In this document: positions 34,235 through 43,501 of the stretch, piece by piece | Layout of the letters: the number at the start of each line of letters is the position of its first letter | Numbering within the stretch: position 1 is the stretch's first letter | Source: CAYNJG01 sp965216885 | GTDB lineage: Bacteria; Planctomycetota; Planctomycetia; Pirellulales; Pirellulaceae | NCBI GenBank assembly: GCA_965216885.1 | Contig: OZ244209.1 | Location: 4,216,001-4,280,000, forward strand | Direction: 5' to 3' | Length of the DNA stretch: 64,000 bases | Position numbers and translations under genes: made by a program | The notes under the pieces: generated by a model | What the model saw: only the letters and a program-made list of their open reading frames with translations | Database searches by the model: none | Told to the model about the DNA's origin: nothing

Positions 34235-35602
34235 ATGTCGACCAAGCTCTTCTGGAAGTTTTTCCTTCCAAGCGTTGCCGTTAACGCGATAGCCATTCTT
34301 GGCACCGCATGGCTTGCTCACCGAGCGCACGCGTCACTCGTTGACTTCATCCCTTACGGCGTTGGATTCTTCGTCGCCGCCTCGTTCGCCTGCTGGTGGC
34401 TGGTGAAACGTACGATCGGTCCGCTGGACACACTGGAGAACGCGACAAGGCAAATCGTCGCCGGTAACTTTACCGAACCGGTTTACTTTGGCGTCCGAGG
34501 AGATTTCCGGAAACTGGCATCGCAGCTGAATACCATTCGCAGCGAGATGTCAGACCGCACGGAAGAAATGACCCGACTGACGCGGGTTCTCGCCGCCATG
34601 ACCGACGGTGTGATTGCGTTGGATGATGCCCAGCGAATCCAGTTTGCCAACGCAGCGGCAGGACAGCTATTGGGATTCAACCCTGAAGAGGCGCATGGCC
34701 GTCCGTTGCTGGAGGCAGTCCGCAACAACAAGCTGCAGGAGCTGGTCGTTCGCCTACGCGCCTCCCAGCGACAGGAAGAGATCGAAATCAAATGGGGCGA
34801 CGACAACCTCCGCAACCTGCTGGTCCATGCCACCAGTGCCAACCCCGACGCATCCGACAACGGCATGAACGTTTCGATCGTGCTGATGATCTACAACCTC
34901 AGCGAAGTCCGCCGTCTCGATGCGATGCGTCGGGATTTCGTGGCGAACGTCTCGCATGAGCTGAAAACTCCGCTGAGTTCCATCAAGGCCTATGCGGAAA
35001 CGCTCAGTGCCGGAGCCATCAATGATGAAGCCAACCGCAGTCGATTCGTGGCGCAGATTGAGGAACAGGCCGATCGACTACACCAACTGATTTCCGATCT
35101 GCTCAGTCTTGCACGTATCGAACAGGGCAATCAGCTACTAGAAATCCAGCAGATCCCGATCGCTCAGGTCGTCAAGCTGTGCGTCAAGGAACAACAGCGG
35201 GCAGCCTTGCAAAAGAACATTGAGCTGGTCATCGAGTCCAGTGATGATGCGGTCTGCGTGAACGTTGACGAAGATGGCCTGCGGCAGATTCTTGTCAACC
35301 TGATCGACAATGCAATCAAGTACACGCCGGACCGCGGCAAAGTGTCGGTCGGCTGGAATCAGGAAGCTACCGAAACAACGCTCACCATCTCGGACACCGG
35401 TATCGGAATTCCCGACGACATGAAAGAACGAGTTTTCGAACGGTTCTTCCGCGTCGACAAGGCAAGGTCTCGAGAACTGGGCGGAACCGGACTCGGTTTG
35501 GCCATCGTGAAACACCTTGCCCAAAGCTTCGGCGGCGGCGTCGCGGTGGCAAATAATCCCGCAGGCGGCACTCGCTTCATCGTGAAGTTTCCCAGGACCT
35601 AG
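34235..35602 (+). CDS. phoR: Phosphate-regulon sensor histidine kinase PhoR
   Basis: ATG 34235 gives 455 residues. Two membrane helices (about 8-26 and 34-51) are followed by a HAMP-like segment, a PAS domain (TDGVIALDDAQRIQFANAAA) and the HisKA box FVANVSHELKTPLSSI with the phosphorylated His. The ATP-binding HATPase domain shows NLIDNAIKYTPDRG, DTGIGIP and GTGLGLAIVKHL. This is the standard PhoR layout with a minimal periplasmic loop, so it probably senses through Pst/PhoU rather than a ligand. Confidence 0.93.
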   Translation: MSTKLFWKFFLPSVAVNAIAILGTAWLAHRAHASLVDFIPYGVGFFVAASFACWWLVKRTIGPLDTLENATRQIVAGNFTEPVYFGVRGDFRKLASQLNTIRSEMSDRTEEMTRLTRVLAAMTDGVIALDDAQRIQFANAAAGQLLGFNPEEAHGRPLLEAVRNNKLQELVVRLRASQRQEEIEIKWGDDNLRNLLVHATSANPDASDNGMNVSIVLMIYNLSEVRRLDAMRRDFVANVSHELKTPLSSIKAYAETLSAGAINDEANRSRFVAQIEEQADRLHQLISDLLSLARIEQGNQLLEIQQIPIAQVVKLCVKEQQRAALQKNIELVIESSDDAVCVNVDEDGLRQILVNLIDNAIKYTPDRGKVSVGWNQEATETTLTISDTGIGIPDDMKERVFERFFRVDKARSRELGGTGLGLAIVKHLAQSFGGGVAVANNPAGGTRFIVKFPRT

Positions 35603-35664
35603 ATGCGGTCTACTATTGAGAAACGGCCACAAGCAGGCCGCTCCACCAATCCACCGGATAAAAG

Positions 35665-36351
35665 ATGTCCACGCACATTCTTGTAGTTGAAGACGACCGG
35701 GCGCTTTCTGATGTGCTCACTTACAACCTTGAACAAGCCGGATACAAGGTGTCCATCGCGCGTGATGGACAGGACGCCCTGAATCAGGCTGAAACCAAAC
35801 AACCGGACCTGATCGTGCTCGACCTGATGCTGCCTGTGCTCGATGGCCTGGAAGTGTGCCGTCGACTCCGGGGCAATGCGATCACCCGCGAGGTGCTGAT
35901 CATCATGCTCACTGCCAAGTCCGAGGAATTTGACGAAGTCGTTGGCCTTTCGGTCGGTGCTGATGATTATGTTGGCAAGCCGTTCAGCATTCGAATTCTC
36001 ATGGAACGGATCAAGTCGCTCATACGACGCCGAGACACTTCTTCCGCCGATCACGATATCATTTCCAGTCAGGGTGTCACGGTCGACCGCCGTAGTTTTC
36101 GGGCTTCGTTGGGCGAAACGATCATGGACCTGACGCCCAGTGAATTCGGGCTGCTGGACGTGATGATCCGCCAACCCGGTCGAGCCTTCTCAAGGGCCGA
36201 GTTGATCGATGCCGCCCTGGGGAAGGACGCGCTCGTTCTGGAGCGAACGGTCGACGTCCACATTCGCGCTTTGCGGCAGAAAATGGGGCAGCAAGGCGAG
36301 CTCGTCGAGACCGTTCGCGGTGTTGGTTATCGCTTTAACGACGGCCGATAA
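35665..36351 (+). CDS. PhoB-like response regulator 1
   Basis: The 228-residue protein has an N-terminal receiver domain: ILVVEDD acidic pocket, phospho-acceptor Asp in LIVLDLMLP, conserved Thr/Lys in MLTAKS and GKPF. The C-terminal winged-helix domain is of OmpR/PhoB type (MDLTPSEFGLLDVMIRQPG, ERTVDVHIRALRQKMG, ETVRGVGYRF). It begins 62 bp after phoR and is the likely direct partner. A small CGGCC/GGCCG stem lies in the spacer. Confidence 0.92.
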   Translation: MSTHILVVEDDRALSDVLTYNLEQAGYKVSIARDGQDALNQAETKQPDLIVLDLMLPVLDGLEVCRRLRGNAITREVLIIMLTAKSEEFDEVVGLSVGADDYVGKPFSIRILMERIKSLIRRRDTSSADHDIISSQGVTVDRRSFRASLGETIMDLTPSEFGLLDVMIRQPGRAFSRAELIDAALGKDALVLERTVDVHIRALRQKMGQQGELVETVRGVGYRFNDGR

Positions 36352-36355
36352 CTGC

Positions 36356-36385
36356 CTTAACCCAATCTTCACCCTTGTTTCATAG
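36356..36385 (+). promoter_or_regulatory. PHO-box-like triple direct repeat upstream of second PhoB-like gene
   Basis: CTTAACCC, CTTCACCC and TTTCATAG start at 36356, 36367 and 36378, an exact 11-bp period with 3-bp spacers. The first unit is nearly the cyanobacterial PHO-box half-site CTTAACCT. It lies in the 193-bp gap between the two regulator genes, which suggests separate phosphate-responsive transcription of the second one. Confidence 0.5.
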
Positions 36386-36544
36386 GGGATTCACCAGGCT
36401 CCCATAATCTGCCCCAAGCTTCGTCCGAAGCAAAACGAGATCGAGCACCACAAGGGAAGGGCACCTCGGGAAACAAGCATGTCTTACACGTCAACACCCT
36501 TGCAAGATCGGCCGTACACCTCAGAGGACTCGGAAGAACGCAAG

Positions 36545-37240
36545 ATGTCGAAGTCTCATATTCTGGTGGTCGAAGACGACAAGTCATTGGCTGACGTCCT
36601 GTCCTACAACCTTTCGCAGGCCGGCTTTGAAGTTTCCGTTGCTCGCGATGGGAAGGATGGTCTTCAACAGGCCGAGGTGAAAGTCCCCGACCTTGTCTTG
36701 CTCGACTTGATGCTGCCGGAGATGGACGGTCTCACCGTTTGCCGCCGCCTGAGAGCCAACGCCGTGACTCGTGACATGCTGATTGTCATGCTGACGGCGA
36801 AGTCGGAAGAGTCAGATCAGGTTGTAGGATTTTCACTTGGGGCCGACGACTATGTCAGCAAGCCCTTCAGCATCCGCGTGCTACTGGAACGACTCAAGGC
36901 ACTACTGCGACGCCGTGAGGGCAGCGGAACGGATCACGACGTCGTGTCCAGCCGGGGGGTAGTGGTCGACCGACGAGCTCATCGTGTGACCGCGGGCGAA
37001 GTCTTGCTTGATCTTACGCCCAGTGAATTCAGCCTGCTTGACGTGCTTATTCGCCAACCGGGCCGGGCGTTTTCGCGAGCCGAACTGATCGATGCGGCGT
37101 TGGGCAATGACACGATCGTCCTGGAGCGAACCATCGACGTCCATATCCGGGCGCTCCGGCAGAAACTCGGTTCGTTCGCGGACGCGGTCGAAACGGTTCG
37201 CGGAGTGGGTTATCGATTCCGGGATCCGCGTCACGAGTAG
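36545..37240 (+). CDS. PhoB-like response regulator 2
   Basis: ATG 36545 gives 231 residues; the frame extends to 36479 but the added residues are not conserved. Receiver (ILVVEDD, LVLLDLMLPEMDG, MLTAKS, SKPF) and winged-helix domains match regulator 1 closely, including LTPSEFSLLDVLIRQPGRAF. The recognition-helix regions are very similar (VLERTIDVHIRALRQKLG versus VLERTVDVHIRALRQKMG), so both may bind the same sites. It arose by tandem duplication. Only one kinase gene is nearby. Confidence 0.92.
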   Translation: MSKSHILVVEDDKSLADVLSYNLSQAGFEVSVARDGKDGLQQAEVKVPDLVLLDLMLPEMDGLTVCRRLRANAVTRDMLIVMLTAKSEESDQVVGFSLGADDYVSKPFSIRVLLERLKALLRRREGSGTDHDVVSSRGVVVDRRAHRVTAGEVLLDLTPSEFSLLDVLIRQPGRAFSRAELIDAALGNDTIVLERTIDVHIRALRQKLGSFADAVETVRGVGYRFRDPRHE

Positions 37241-37280
37241 GCAGTAGCAGGTAGCCAGTAGCAAGTAGCAAGTAGGCAGT
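37236..37280. repeat. Low-complexity GTAGCA-type tandem repeat
   Basis: About six degenerate units of AGTAGCA/GGTAGC/AGTAGGC start at the stop codon of regulator 2. From there to 37471 no gene is visible. Confidence 0.75.
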
Positions 37281-37471
37281 CTCGCATCGATGGCGATGGC
37301 AATACCGGCTGCTTGTGCCAGGCGAAGCAGCCACCTACCGGCTGAGTGCTGCTGCATCAACGCCGCACGTTCCTGCAGCGTTGCCCATTCCAGCGTTCGT
37401 GTTTCGCCGTTGCGAACGCAAGCTAGTCAGCCGGTTGCACACGTGCCGGCACATCGTTGAGCTGTCGGCAA

Positions 37472-37696
37472 CTAAGCCCATTCAAGCCCGGTGGCCTTCT
37501 TGACGCGATTCTCAAACTCGCCAATCAGTCCGCCCAGAATATCCCAACCATTGGGTTTCCGCACTTCGATGTCTCCCTGCTTGTTGACGCGAACGACGGT
37601 TTCGTCCGTAACGCCCACATCAGCGAGGTTAACAACGCCCAACTCGTCTTCTTCCAACATTTCGGAAAGCGTCTTGCCGGTCATTTCGATGAACAT
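37472..37696 (-). CDS. Small conserved protein, planctomycete-type
   Basis: The 74-residue acidic protein has no signal or membrane segment. It has a regular pattern (LSEMLEEDELGVVNLADVGV, VRVNKQGDIEVRKP, GWDILGGLIGEFENRV, TGLEW). I recall closely similar small proteins in related planctomycetes, but no function. It lies 60 bp upstream of, but in front of the stop of, rsmA on the same strand and may be transcribed with it. Confidence 0.75.
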   Translation of the reverse strand: MFIEMTGKTLSEMLEEDELGVVNLADVGVTDETVVRVNKQGDIEVRKPNGWDILGGLIGEFENRVKKATGLEWA

Positions 37697-37756
37697 GGAT
37701 TTGGTCTCGATCCCGCGTTTGTACCAAGCTTATTCTAATTTCAGATCGACATTTTT

Positions 37757-38677
37757 TCACGAGGAAGCGTTTGATTTTTCGGCCAGTTTACGCCGGAAAA
37801 GCTCGCTCAACTCCTGAATTTCCTCAACGTGAAGCTGCTCGGCACGCATCTCCGCGTTGAATGGGCTCCCTGCGAGCACTTCGTCGACGTCGGACTTCTC
37901 CAGCTCGTACTTGAACGCACTGTTGAGCACGCTCCGCAGATACTTACGGCGGTGGAAGAAGAGCGCCCGGACAAACTTGTGGTAGAAGCTCAAATCCGGA
38001 ATTCGCTCGCGTTTTTCCTTTCGCGGCCGAATACAGATGATGGCGGATGTAACCTTGGGAGGTGGCCAGAAGACCGAAGGCGGTAACTCGCGTACCAGCT
38101 CGACATCAGCCATGCTCTGCACCCAGATACTCAGTGCGCTGTAATCCTTGGTCGATGGGACCGCCATGATGCGATCGGCCAATTCCTTTTGAATCGTCAC
38201 CGACATGAGCGCCGGCAGTTCGTCCCAATGCAAGAGATTGGAGATCAGCGGCGTCGCAATGTTGTACGGCAGGTTGGCAACCAGTTTCAGCTGCCTACCG
38301 GGCTCGTCCGCGATTCGGGCGAGCACCGTTTCGATCACGGTATCGTGAATGTTGTTCTTGTTGCGTAGCGCATCCTGCTGCAACAGCGTGACGTTGTCGA
38401 AATTCTCCAGCTCCTCCGAGGCGATCTGAGCCAACCCGGCGTCGATTTCAACGGTCACCAGATGACCAACTTCCGGCGCGATCAATCCCGACAGGGATCC
38501 CATGCCCGTCCCAACCTCCAGAACCACGTCATCTTTCGAAAGCTCCGCCGACCTCGCTATTAGCTCGATCAGGTTGAGATCCACCAGAAAGTTCTGTCCG
38601 TGCCGCTTGTCCGGCTGAAGCCCCACCTCGCGCATGCGGGCTCGGAGATAACTGATCGTTTGTCGTGCCGGCGGCAT
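37757..38677 (-). CDS. rsmA: 16S rRNA (adenine-N6,N6)-dimethyltransferase RsmA/KsgA
   Basis: The 306-residue product has KRHGQNFLVD at the N-terminus, SAM motif I LEVGTGMGSLSGLIA and the catalytic motif IV NLPYNIATPLI (about 135-145). The PPSVFWPPPKVTSAI segment of KsgA proteins is also present. The enzyme dimethylates two adjacent adenines in helix 45 of 16S rRNA during ribosome assembly. The length is slightly above the usual 270 because of an insert near residues 105-125. Confidence 0.94.
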   Translation of the reverse strand: MPPARQTISYLRARMREVGLQPDKRHGQNFLVDLNLIELIARSAELSKDDVVLEVGTGMGSLSGLIAPEVGHLVTVEIDAGLAQIASEELENFDNVTLLQQDALRNKNNIHDTVIETVLARIADEPGRQLKLVANLPYNIATPLISNLLHWDELPALMSVTIQKELADRIMAVPSTKDYSALSIWVQSMADVELVRELPPSVFWPPPKVTSAIICIRPRKEKRERIPDLSFYHKFVRALFFHRRKYLRSVLNSAFKYELEKSDVDEVLAGSPFNAEMRAEQLHVEEIQELSELFRRKLAEKSNASS

Positions 38678-38737
38678 GAAGAGTCCGGATAATGAGTGAG
38701 GGTAGGGGAGGCCGTTCGTGAGCCGACCGAGGTACGG

Positions 38738-39328
38738 TCAGGCTCCTGCGATCTGTTGTTGCACGTATTTGGCCAACAGATCAGTCTCCAGATTAACCGG
38801 ATCACCCACCTCTAGTCGACCCAGCGTCGTCACATTCAACGTGTGCGGTATCAACGCGACGCTGAATCGTTCGCTTTCGACGTCCACCAGCGTCAGACTG
38901 ACGCCGTCCACGGCCACCGAGCCTTTGCTGGCCATTTGCCGACTGAGCGTCTCCGGCATGCGAAACCAGAAAGTCGACCAGTCCTCATCGTCCAACCGCT
39001 CGTCCAGATGCCCAATAGCGTCGACATGCCCCGTGACAAAATGCCCGCCCAGCCGATCGCCCATCTTCAGCGAGCGTTCCAGATTGACGGCCGAACCGGC
39101 CTGGAAATCACCCAGATTCGTGCGTTTCAGCGTCTCGGGACCGGCATCAAACAGAAGATTCGAGCCGTCAATTTCGACCACCGTCAGGCAACAACCATTA
39201 TTGGCAATGCTGTCGCCGATCTCCGCATCGCCGGCCAGTGGACCAGCGTCCACAATCAACCGCAGGCCGGGCCCCATCGCCGTGGTACCCACAACCTTAC
39301 CAAGGTGCTCCACAAGACCAGCAAACAT
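38738..39328 (-). CDS. ribE: Riboflavin synthase alpha subunit
   Basis: The 196-residue protein has the two tandem lumazine-binding halves: MFAGLVEHLGKV...GDSIANNGCCLTVV...NLERSLKMGDRLGGHFVTGHVDAIG and a second SKGSVAVDGVSLTLVDV...LIPHTL..T half. It catalyses dismutation of two 6,7-dimethyl-8-ribityllumazines to riboflavin. The usual SVAVNGVCLT of the first half reads SIANNGCCLT. It is transcribed toward rsmA with a 60-bp gap. Confidence 0.93.
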   Translation of the reverse strand: MFAGLVEHLGKVVGTTAMGPGLRLIVDAGPLAGDAEIGDSIANNGCCLTVVEIDGSNLLFDAGPETLKRTNLGDFQAGSAVNLERSLKMGDRLGGHFVTGHVDAIGHLDERLDDEDWSTFWFRMPETLSRQMASKGSVAVDGVSLTLVDVESERFSVALIPHTLNVTTLGRLEVGDPVNLETDLLAKYVQQQIAGA

Positions 39329-39463
39329 GGTCGGTTCCAGTTCAGTTCGCGTAGAAGTTCAAACCCCGATGCAGCCGTTGAGAATGGCCTGTTTCACCAT
39401 CTCTTGCAAGCTGACTACGTCGTTTTGACGTAATTTGATTCAACGCGCGAACATTGTTGCGGC

Positions 39464-39928
39464 TTACGACCGCCCCAGCATCGCCTGAATGACGCGATCG
39501 AAGGAACTGGTTGTGTCCTCGGAAATGACCACTCGGTCGCCCGGTTGGATCGCGTAGTCGGTTTCCATCGAAATGCGTCGATTCGGACCAAAAGTGGCCT
39601 CCAACTTGTGACGCTCGCCGGAACTCGGACTCCTGCGCACGATGTACGCCTTCTTGTGCCGGAATTTAGCCTTCGAATTGTCGATCAGGTCCTGCAGTCG
39701 CATGTCCGGTTTCAACGCCACCTCGGTATTGATGGCCTTGCGATTTGCCGGTCGAATCTGAACAGTAATCTTGTCGGAGGCGCTCTCGAACGACTTGTTA
39801 ATGTCGTCCGCTCCAGGCATCGTCACAAGCGTTTGGCACCCGGACAGGCAGGCGAGCATCGCCGCGGCTACAAGGGGAGCAACAAGTCGAAGAGTCTTCG
39901 GGACGCGGTCCGTCGCGTTACGATCCAT
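39464..39928 (-). CDS. Lipoprotein with SLBB-like C-terminal segment
   Basis: ATG 39928 with AAAGGA upstream gives 154 residues. A lipobox LSGC (Cys31) follows the hydrophobic AAAMLACLSG. The mature protein has a small beta-domain (VALKPDMRLQDLIDNSKAKF, KAYIVRRSP) and ends YAIQPGDRVVISED, the strand typical of SLBB/polysaccharide-export domains. It is likely a lipoprotein on a membrane face of the periplasm. The open frame continues upstream to 40624, but that part overlaps pyrB antisense. Confidence 0.7.
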   Translation of the reverse strand: MDRNATDRVPKTLRLVAPLVAAAMLACLSGCQTLVTMPGADDINKSFESASDKITVQIRPANRKAINTEVALKPDMRLQDLIDNSKAKFRHKKAYIVRRSPSSGERHKLEATFGPNRRISMETDYAIQPGDRVVISEDTTSSFDRVIQAMLGRS

Positions 39929-40186
39929 AGCTGAGTCCTTTACTGGGCGGAACGTGTGCAGGGCGGGGTTTACCTGAACTTCGTGACCCGCAATGTTCGC
40001 CAAATCGGTAATTAGCACGTAATTCCTGAAGTCAAAATGCCGATTTGCCGAAACTGCCAGATTTTCCGCGAATATTGAGCTGTTGCCGCTAGCTGAGACT
40101 GCGACTACCATTTGACGAAATTTGCCCACTCCGATCATGCACGTATGAACAACCGAGATTCTCAACCAACAATGGCCGGAGACGCG

Positions 40187-41143
40187 ATGACAGAAGCCCC
40201 GTTGCCCGTTCACCCGGATTCGTGGACGCGACGTCATTTGGTCGATCTCGAAAGCCTGGCTGCGGAGGAGATCGAAACGATCCTGAATGTTGCCGACCAG
40301 TTTCGCCTCGCAACGGGCATCTGCAAGAACAAGGTGGACGTGCTGAAGGGCAACACCTGCGCCAACATGTTCTTCGAGAATTCGACACGTACTCGCAACA
40401 GCTTTTCGCTGGCCGCGCGTCGGCTGGGCGCTGACACGATCGAGTTCTCCGCTTCCGGCAGTAGCCTCTCCAAGGGCGAATCGTTCATCGACACGGCAAA
40501 AACGATCGAAGCGATGAACATCGACGTGGCCGTGATTCGGCACAGCACACCAGGCACTCCCCATCTTCTCGCGCGTCATCTCGATTGCTGTGTGGTGAAC
40601 GCGGGAGACGGCCCTCACGAACATCCCACCCAGGGCCTGCTAGACATCCTGACCATTCGCCAACATCGCCAGCAGCTCGATGGACTGACGGTGGCCCTGG
40701 TCGGCGACATCGCCCACAGCCGAACCGCCCGATCCAACATCTGGGGTCTCAAGAAACTTGGTGCGCACGTGATCGTGTGCGGACCAGCCACGCTCGTATC
40801 ACGCCGGTGGGAAGAACTGGGCGTTGAAGTGGCCCATAACCTCGATGAAATCCTGCCACGCTGCGACGTCCTGAATCTGTTACGAGTGCAGTTTGAGCGC
40901 CAGTACACGCGTCCGTTTCCGTCCGTTCGGGAGTACGCGTTGTTGTACGCCATGAACCATGAGCGGATGTTGCGAGCCAAAAAAGACATCCTGATTATGG
41001 CTCCCGGTCCCATCAACCGCGGCGTGGAGATTACCTCGGACGTCGCAGACGGTTCCCAGAGCGTGATCCTTGAGCAAGTGACTAACGGGTTGGCAATACG
41101 CATGGCGGTTCTGTTTCTGATTTGTGGGGCTCCTCGTGGCTGA
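40187..41143 (+). CDS. pyrB: Aspartate carbamoyltransferase catalytic chain
   Basis: ATG 40187 has GGAG at a good distance; in-frame ATGs at 40145 and 40172 are alternatives. The product (318 residues from 40187) has the carbamoyl-phosphate loop FFENSTRTRNSF, the SKGES loop that reaches the neighbouring subunit, GDGPHEHPTQGLLD and MAPGPINRGVEI. It makes N-carbamoyl-aspartate in pyrimidine synthesis. Its last 8 bp overlap pyrC. Confidence 0.95.
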   Translation: MTEAPLPVHPDSWTRRHLVDLESLAAEEIETILNVADQFRLATGICKNKVDVLKGNTCANMFFENSTRTRNSFSLAARRLGADTIEFSASGSSLSKGESFIDTAKTIEAMNIDVAVIRHSTPGTPHLLARHLDCCVVNAGDGPHEHPTQGLLDILTIRQHRQQLDGLTVALVGDIAHSRTARSNIWGLKKLGAHVIVCGPATLVSRRWEELGVEVAHNLDEILPRCDVLNLLRVQFERQYTRPFPSVREYALLYAMNHERMLRAKKDILIMAPGPINRGVEITSDVADGSQSVILEQVTNGLAIRMAVLFLICGAPRG

Positions 41144-42416
41144 AACGTTGATCACTAACGGTCGAATTATCGATCCATCGCAACGCATCGATCGCGTCGC
41201 CAACCTGGTCCTCCAGGATGGCATCATCCAGGGCATCGACGTTCCCTCATCACCGGACTGCGAGGTCTTCGACGCGGGCGGCAAACTGGTGGTGCCCGGC
41301 CTGATCGATATCAATACCCAGCTTCAGGAACCCGGCTGGGAGGAAGACGAAACGATCGAAACCGGAACGGCCGCGGCGCTTGCCGGCGGGTTTTCTTCGA
41401 TCGCCTGCGGACCGAACACCGATCCCGCCATTGACACTCAGGCCAGCGTCGAATTTGTCCGCCATCAGGCAGCAATCGCCGAAAACTGCAACGTGTTTGT
41501 GCTCGCTTGTGTCAGCAAGAATCGCGACGGGCAGGAACTGGCGGAACTGGGTACGCTCCATGCTGCCGGTGCCGTTGGCTTCACCGACGCCGGGCGGCCC
41601 ATTCACAACGCGGACCTGCTGCGACGCGCGCTCGAATACGCCAAGATGTTCGACCGCCCCGTGCTCAATCACCCCGAGGTCCTGGAACTGAATCAGGAAG
41701 GCGTGATGCACGAGGGCCTGATGTCCACGATCCTTGGCCTGCGCACGATGCCTTCCGAAGCGGAAGATGTGATGACCGGCCGCGACATCCGCCTTGCCGA
41801 AGCGACGCGTGGCAAGCTACACCTAATCAACATCTCCAGTGGTGGCAGTGTCGAGCTTCTGCGACGCGCCAAACACCGCGGCGTCGAGATCACCGCGGGC
41901 ATCGCAGCGCACCATTTTTCGCTGACAGACGAACTGCTACGAACCTTCGATTCGAATTGCAAAGTCAATCCGCCGCTGCGATCCACGAAACATGTCGAGC
42001 AGTGTGTGGCGGGTCTGGCGGACGACACGCTAGAGGTCATCTGCAGCGGTCACTCGCCCCGCGCTCACGAGAAAAAAATCCACGAACTGGATCGGGCGCC
42101 GTTTGGAATCAACTCACTGGAAACGACCATTGGGCTGGTGGTCAAACATCTCATCGAGCCCGGGCATCTCACCTGGCTGAAGGCGATCGAAAAGCTGTCC
42201 ACCAACCCCGCGCGAATTCTGGGGCTGGACAACAAAGGGACTCTGGCCCCGGGAGCGGACGCGGACGTCACGATCATCGACCCGTCGACGACGTGGAAAG
42301 TGAACCCAAAACTGTTCCGTTCCAAGAGCCGCAATACGCCACTGGAAGGCCACGAACTGATTGGCCGCGCAGACGCCGTCTACGTAGCGGGCGTGCAGAA
42401 ATTCCTGCGTGCCTGA
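41136..42416 (+). CDS. pyrC: Dihydroorotase (type I, PyrC/URA4-like)
   Basis: GTG 41136 overlaps the pyrB stop; GTG 41124 is an alternative. The 426-residue amidohydrolase has GLIDINTQLQEPGWEEDETI where active dihydroorotases have DxHxHxRdPG, so the first metal-binding HxH is replaced by NTQ. The later SGHSPR (normally TDHAPH) is also altered. Active enzymes keep these residues, so this may be a non-catalytic, ATCase-associated dihydroorotase-like subunit like that of Pseudomonas. The operon with pyrB supports that. Confidence 0.85.
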   Translation: MAETLITNGRIIDPSQRIDRVANLVLQDGIIQGIDVPSSPDCEVFDAGGKLVVPGLIDINTQLQEPGWEEDETIETGTAAALAGGFSSIACGPNTDPAIDTQASVEFVRHQAAIAENCNVFVLACVSKNRDGQELAELGTLHAAGAVGFTDAGRPIHNADLLRRALEYAKMFDRPVLNHPEVLELNQEGVMHEGLMSTILGLRTMPSEAEDVMTGRDIRLAEATRGKLHLINISSGGSVELLRRAKHRGVEITAGIAAHHFSLTDELLRTFDSNCKVNPPLRSTKHVEQCVAGLADDTLEVICSGHSPRAHEKKIHELDRAPFGINSLETTIGLVVKHLIEPGHLTWLKAIEKLSTNPARILGLDNKGTLAPGADADVTIIDPSTTWKVNPKLFRSKSRNTPLEGHELIGRADAVYVAGVQKFLRA

Positions 42417-42430
42417 CACTGGCTTAAGGC

Positions 42431-43501
42431 CTATTTCACAGCACGTCGGGCCAGTACCGCGTCATTCAGATCCGACAGCAGGACGGTTGTTTCTTCCCAA
42501 CCAATGCACGCGTCCGTGATGCTCTTTCCGCGAACCAGGTCGCTGGCCCCCAGCTTCTGGTTGCCCTCTTCCAGATTGCTTTCAATCATGACGCCCATGA
42601 TGCGGTCGTCGCCATACCCCAGTTGAGCGCAGATGTCGCGGCAAACGTAGTGCTGCCGCTTGTGCTTTTTGCGGCTGTTGGCATGGCTGCAGTCAACCAT
42701 GATGCGGGTCGGCAAGCCGGCCTTCTGCAACAGTTCGGAGGCCGAATCGATGCTGGCGGCGTCATAGTTCGTGTATGGTCCACCACGCAGGATGATGTGG
42801 CAGTCGTTGTTGCCTTCGGTCGCGAAGATGGCGGAAGTGCCCTCTTTCGTGACGGAAAGGAAATGGTGCGGATTCTTGGCAGCACCAATCGCATCGACCG
42901 CGATTTGCACACTTCCGCCGGTACCATTCTTGAATCCAACCGGACAGGACAGCCCTGATGCCAACTCGCGATGGCCCTGGCTTTCTGTCGTCCGGGCACC
43001 TATGGCTCCCCAGCCAACGAGATCTGCGAGGTACTGAGGACTGATGAGATCCAGGAACTCGGAACCCGTTGGCAGGCCCAGGGCGTTGATGTCTCGCAAC
43101 AGCCCTCGCGCCGTTCGTACGCCACGATTGATTTCGAAACTGCCGTCCAGACCGGGGTCGTTGATCAGGCCCTTCCAGCCTACGGTTGTCCGCGGCTTTT
43201 CAAAATAGACCCGCATCACGACCAGCAACTGGTCCTTAAACTTCTGCTGCATTTCGACCAACCGGCCGGCGTATTCCATTGCGGCTTCCGGGTCGTGAAT
43301 CGAGCAGGGACCGACGACAGCGACCAGTCGATCGTCTTTTTCGTGCAGCACTTCATGAATGCCGTCGCGAGCGGTAGCCACCGTCTGGGCAACGCTTGCT
43401 TCGACAGGAATCTCCTCCATCAGCGACTGGGGCGTCATCAATTTCTTGATGGCACGAATACGTAGGTCGTCTGTGGCCGGGTTCTTGGATTGCTCGGACA
43501 T
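42431..43501 (-). CDS. aroG: 3-deoxy-7-phosphoheptulonate (DAHP) synthase, class I
   Basis: The 356-residue product has VAVVGPCSIHDPEAA, VMRVYFEKPRTTVGWKGLINDP, GARTTESQGHRELASG and IMVDCSHANS, all signatures of the AroF/G/H family. It condenses PEP and erythrose-4-phosphate as the first step of the shikimate pathway. The N-terminal region (RIRAIKKLMTPQSL) is the segment where feedback amino acids act. Which amino acid regulates it cannot be read. It converges with pyrC across 14 bp. Confidence 0.94.
   Translation of the reverse strand: MSEQSKNPATDDLRIRAIKKLMTPQSLMEEIPVEASVAQTVATARDGIHEVLHEKDDRLVAVVGPCSIHDPEAAMEYAGRLVEMQQKFKDQLLVVMRVYFEKPRTTVGWKGLINDPGLDGSFEINRGVRTARGLLRDINALGLPTGSEFLDLISPQYLADLVGWGAIGARTTESQGHRELASGLSCPVGFKNGTGGSVQIAVDAIGAAKNPHHFLSVTKEGTSAIFATEGNNDCHIILRGGPYTNYDAASIDSASELLQKAGLPTRIMVDCSHANSRKKHKRQHYVCRDICAQLGYGDDRIMGVMIESNLEEGNQKLGASDLVRGKSITDACIGWEETTVLLSDLNDAVLARRAVK

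Noticed and set aside
33008..34330. 440-codon minus-strand frame across pstB2 and phoU
   Set aside because: It lies wholly opposite two well-identified genes and its product has no family features.
39929..40624. Upstream extension of the minus-strand lipoprotein frame
   Set aside because: It is antisense to pyrB; the lipoprotein signal and ribosome-binding site place the start at 39928.
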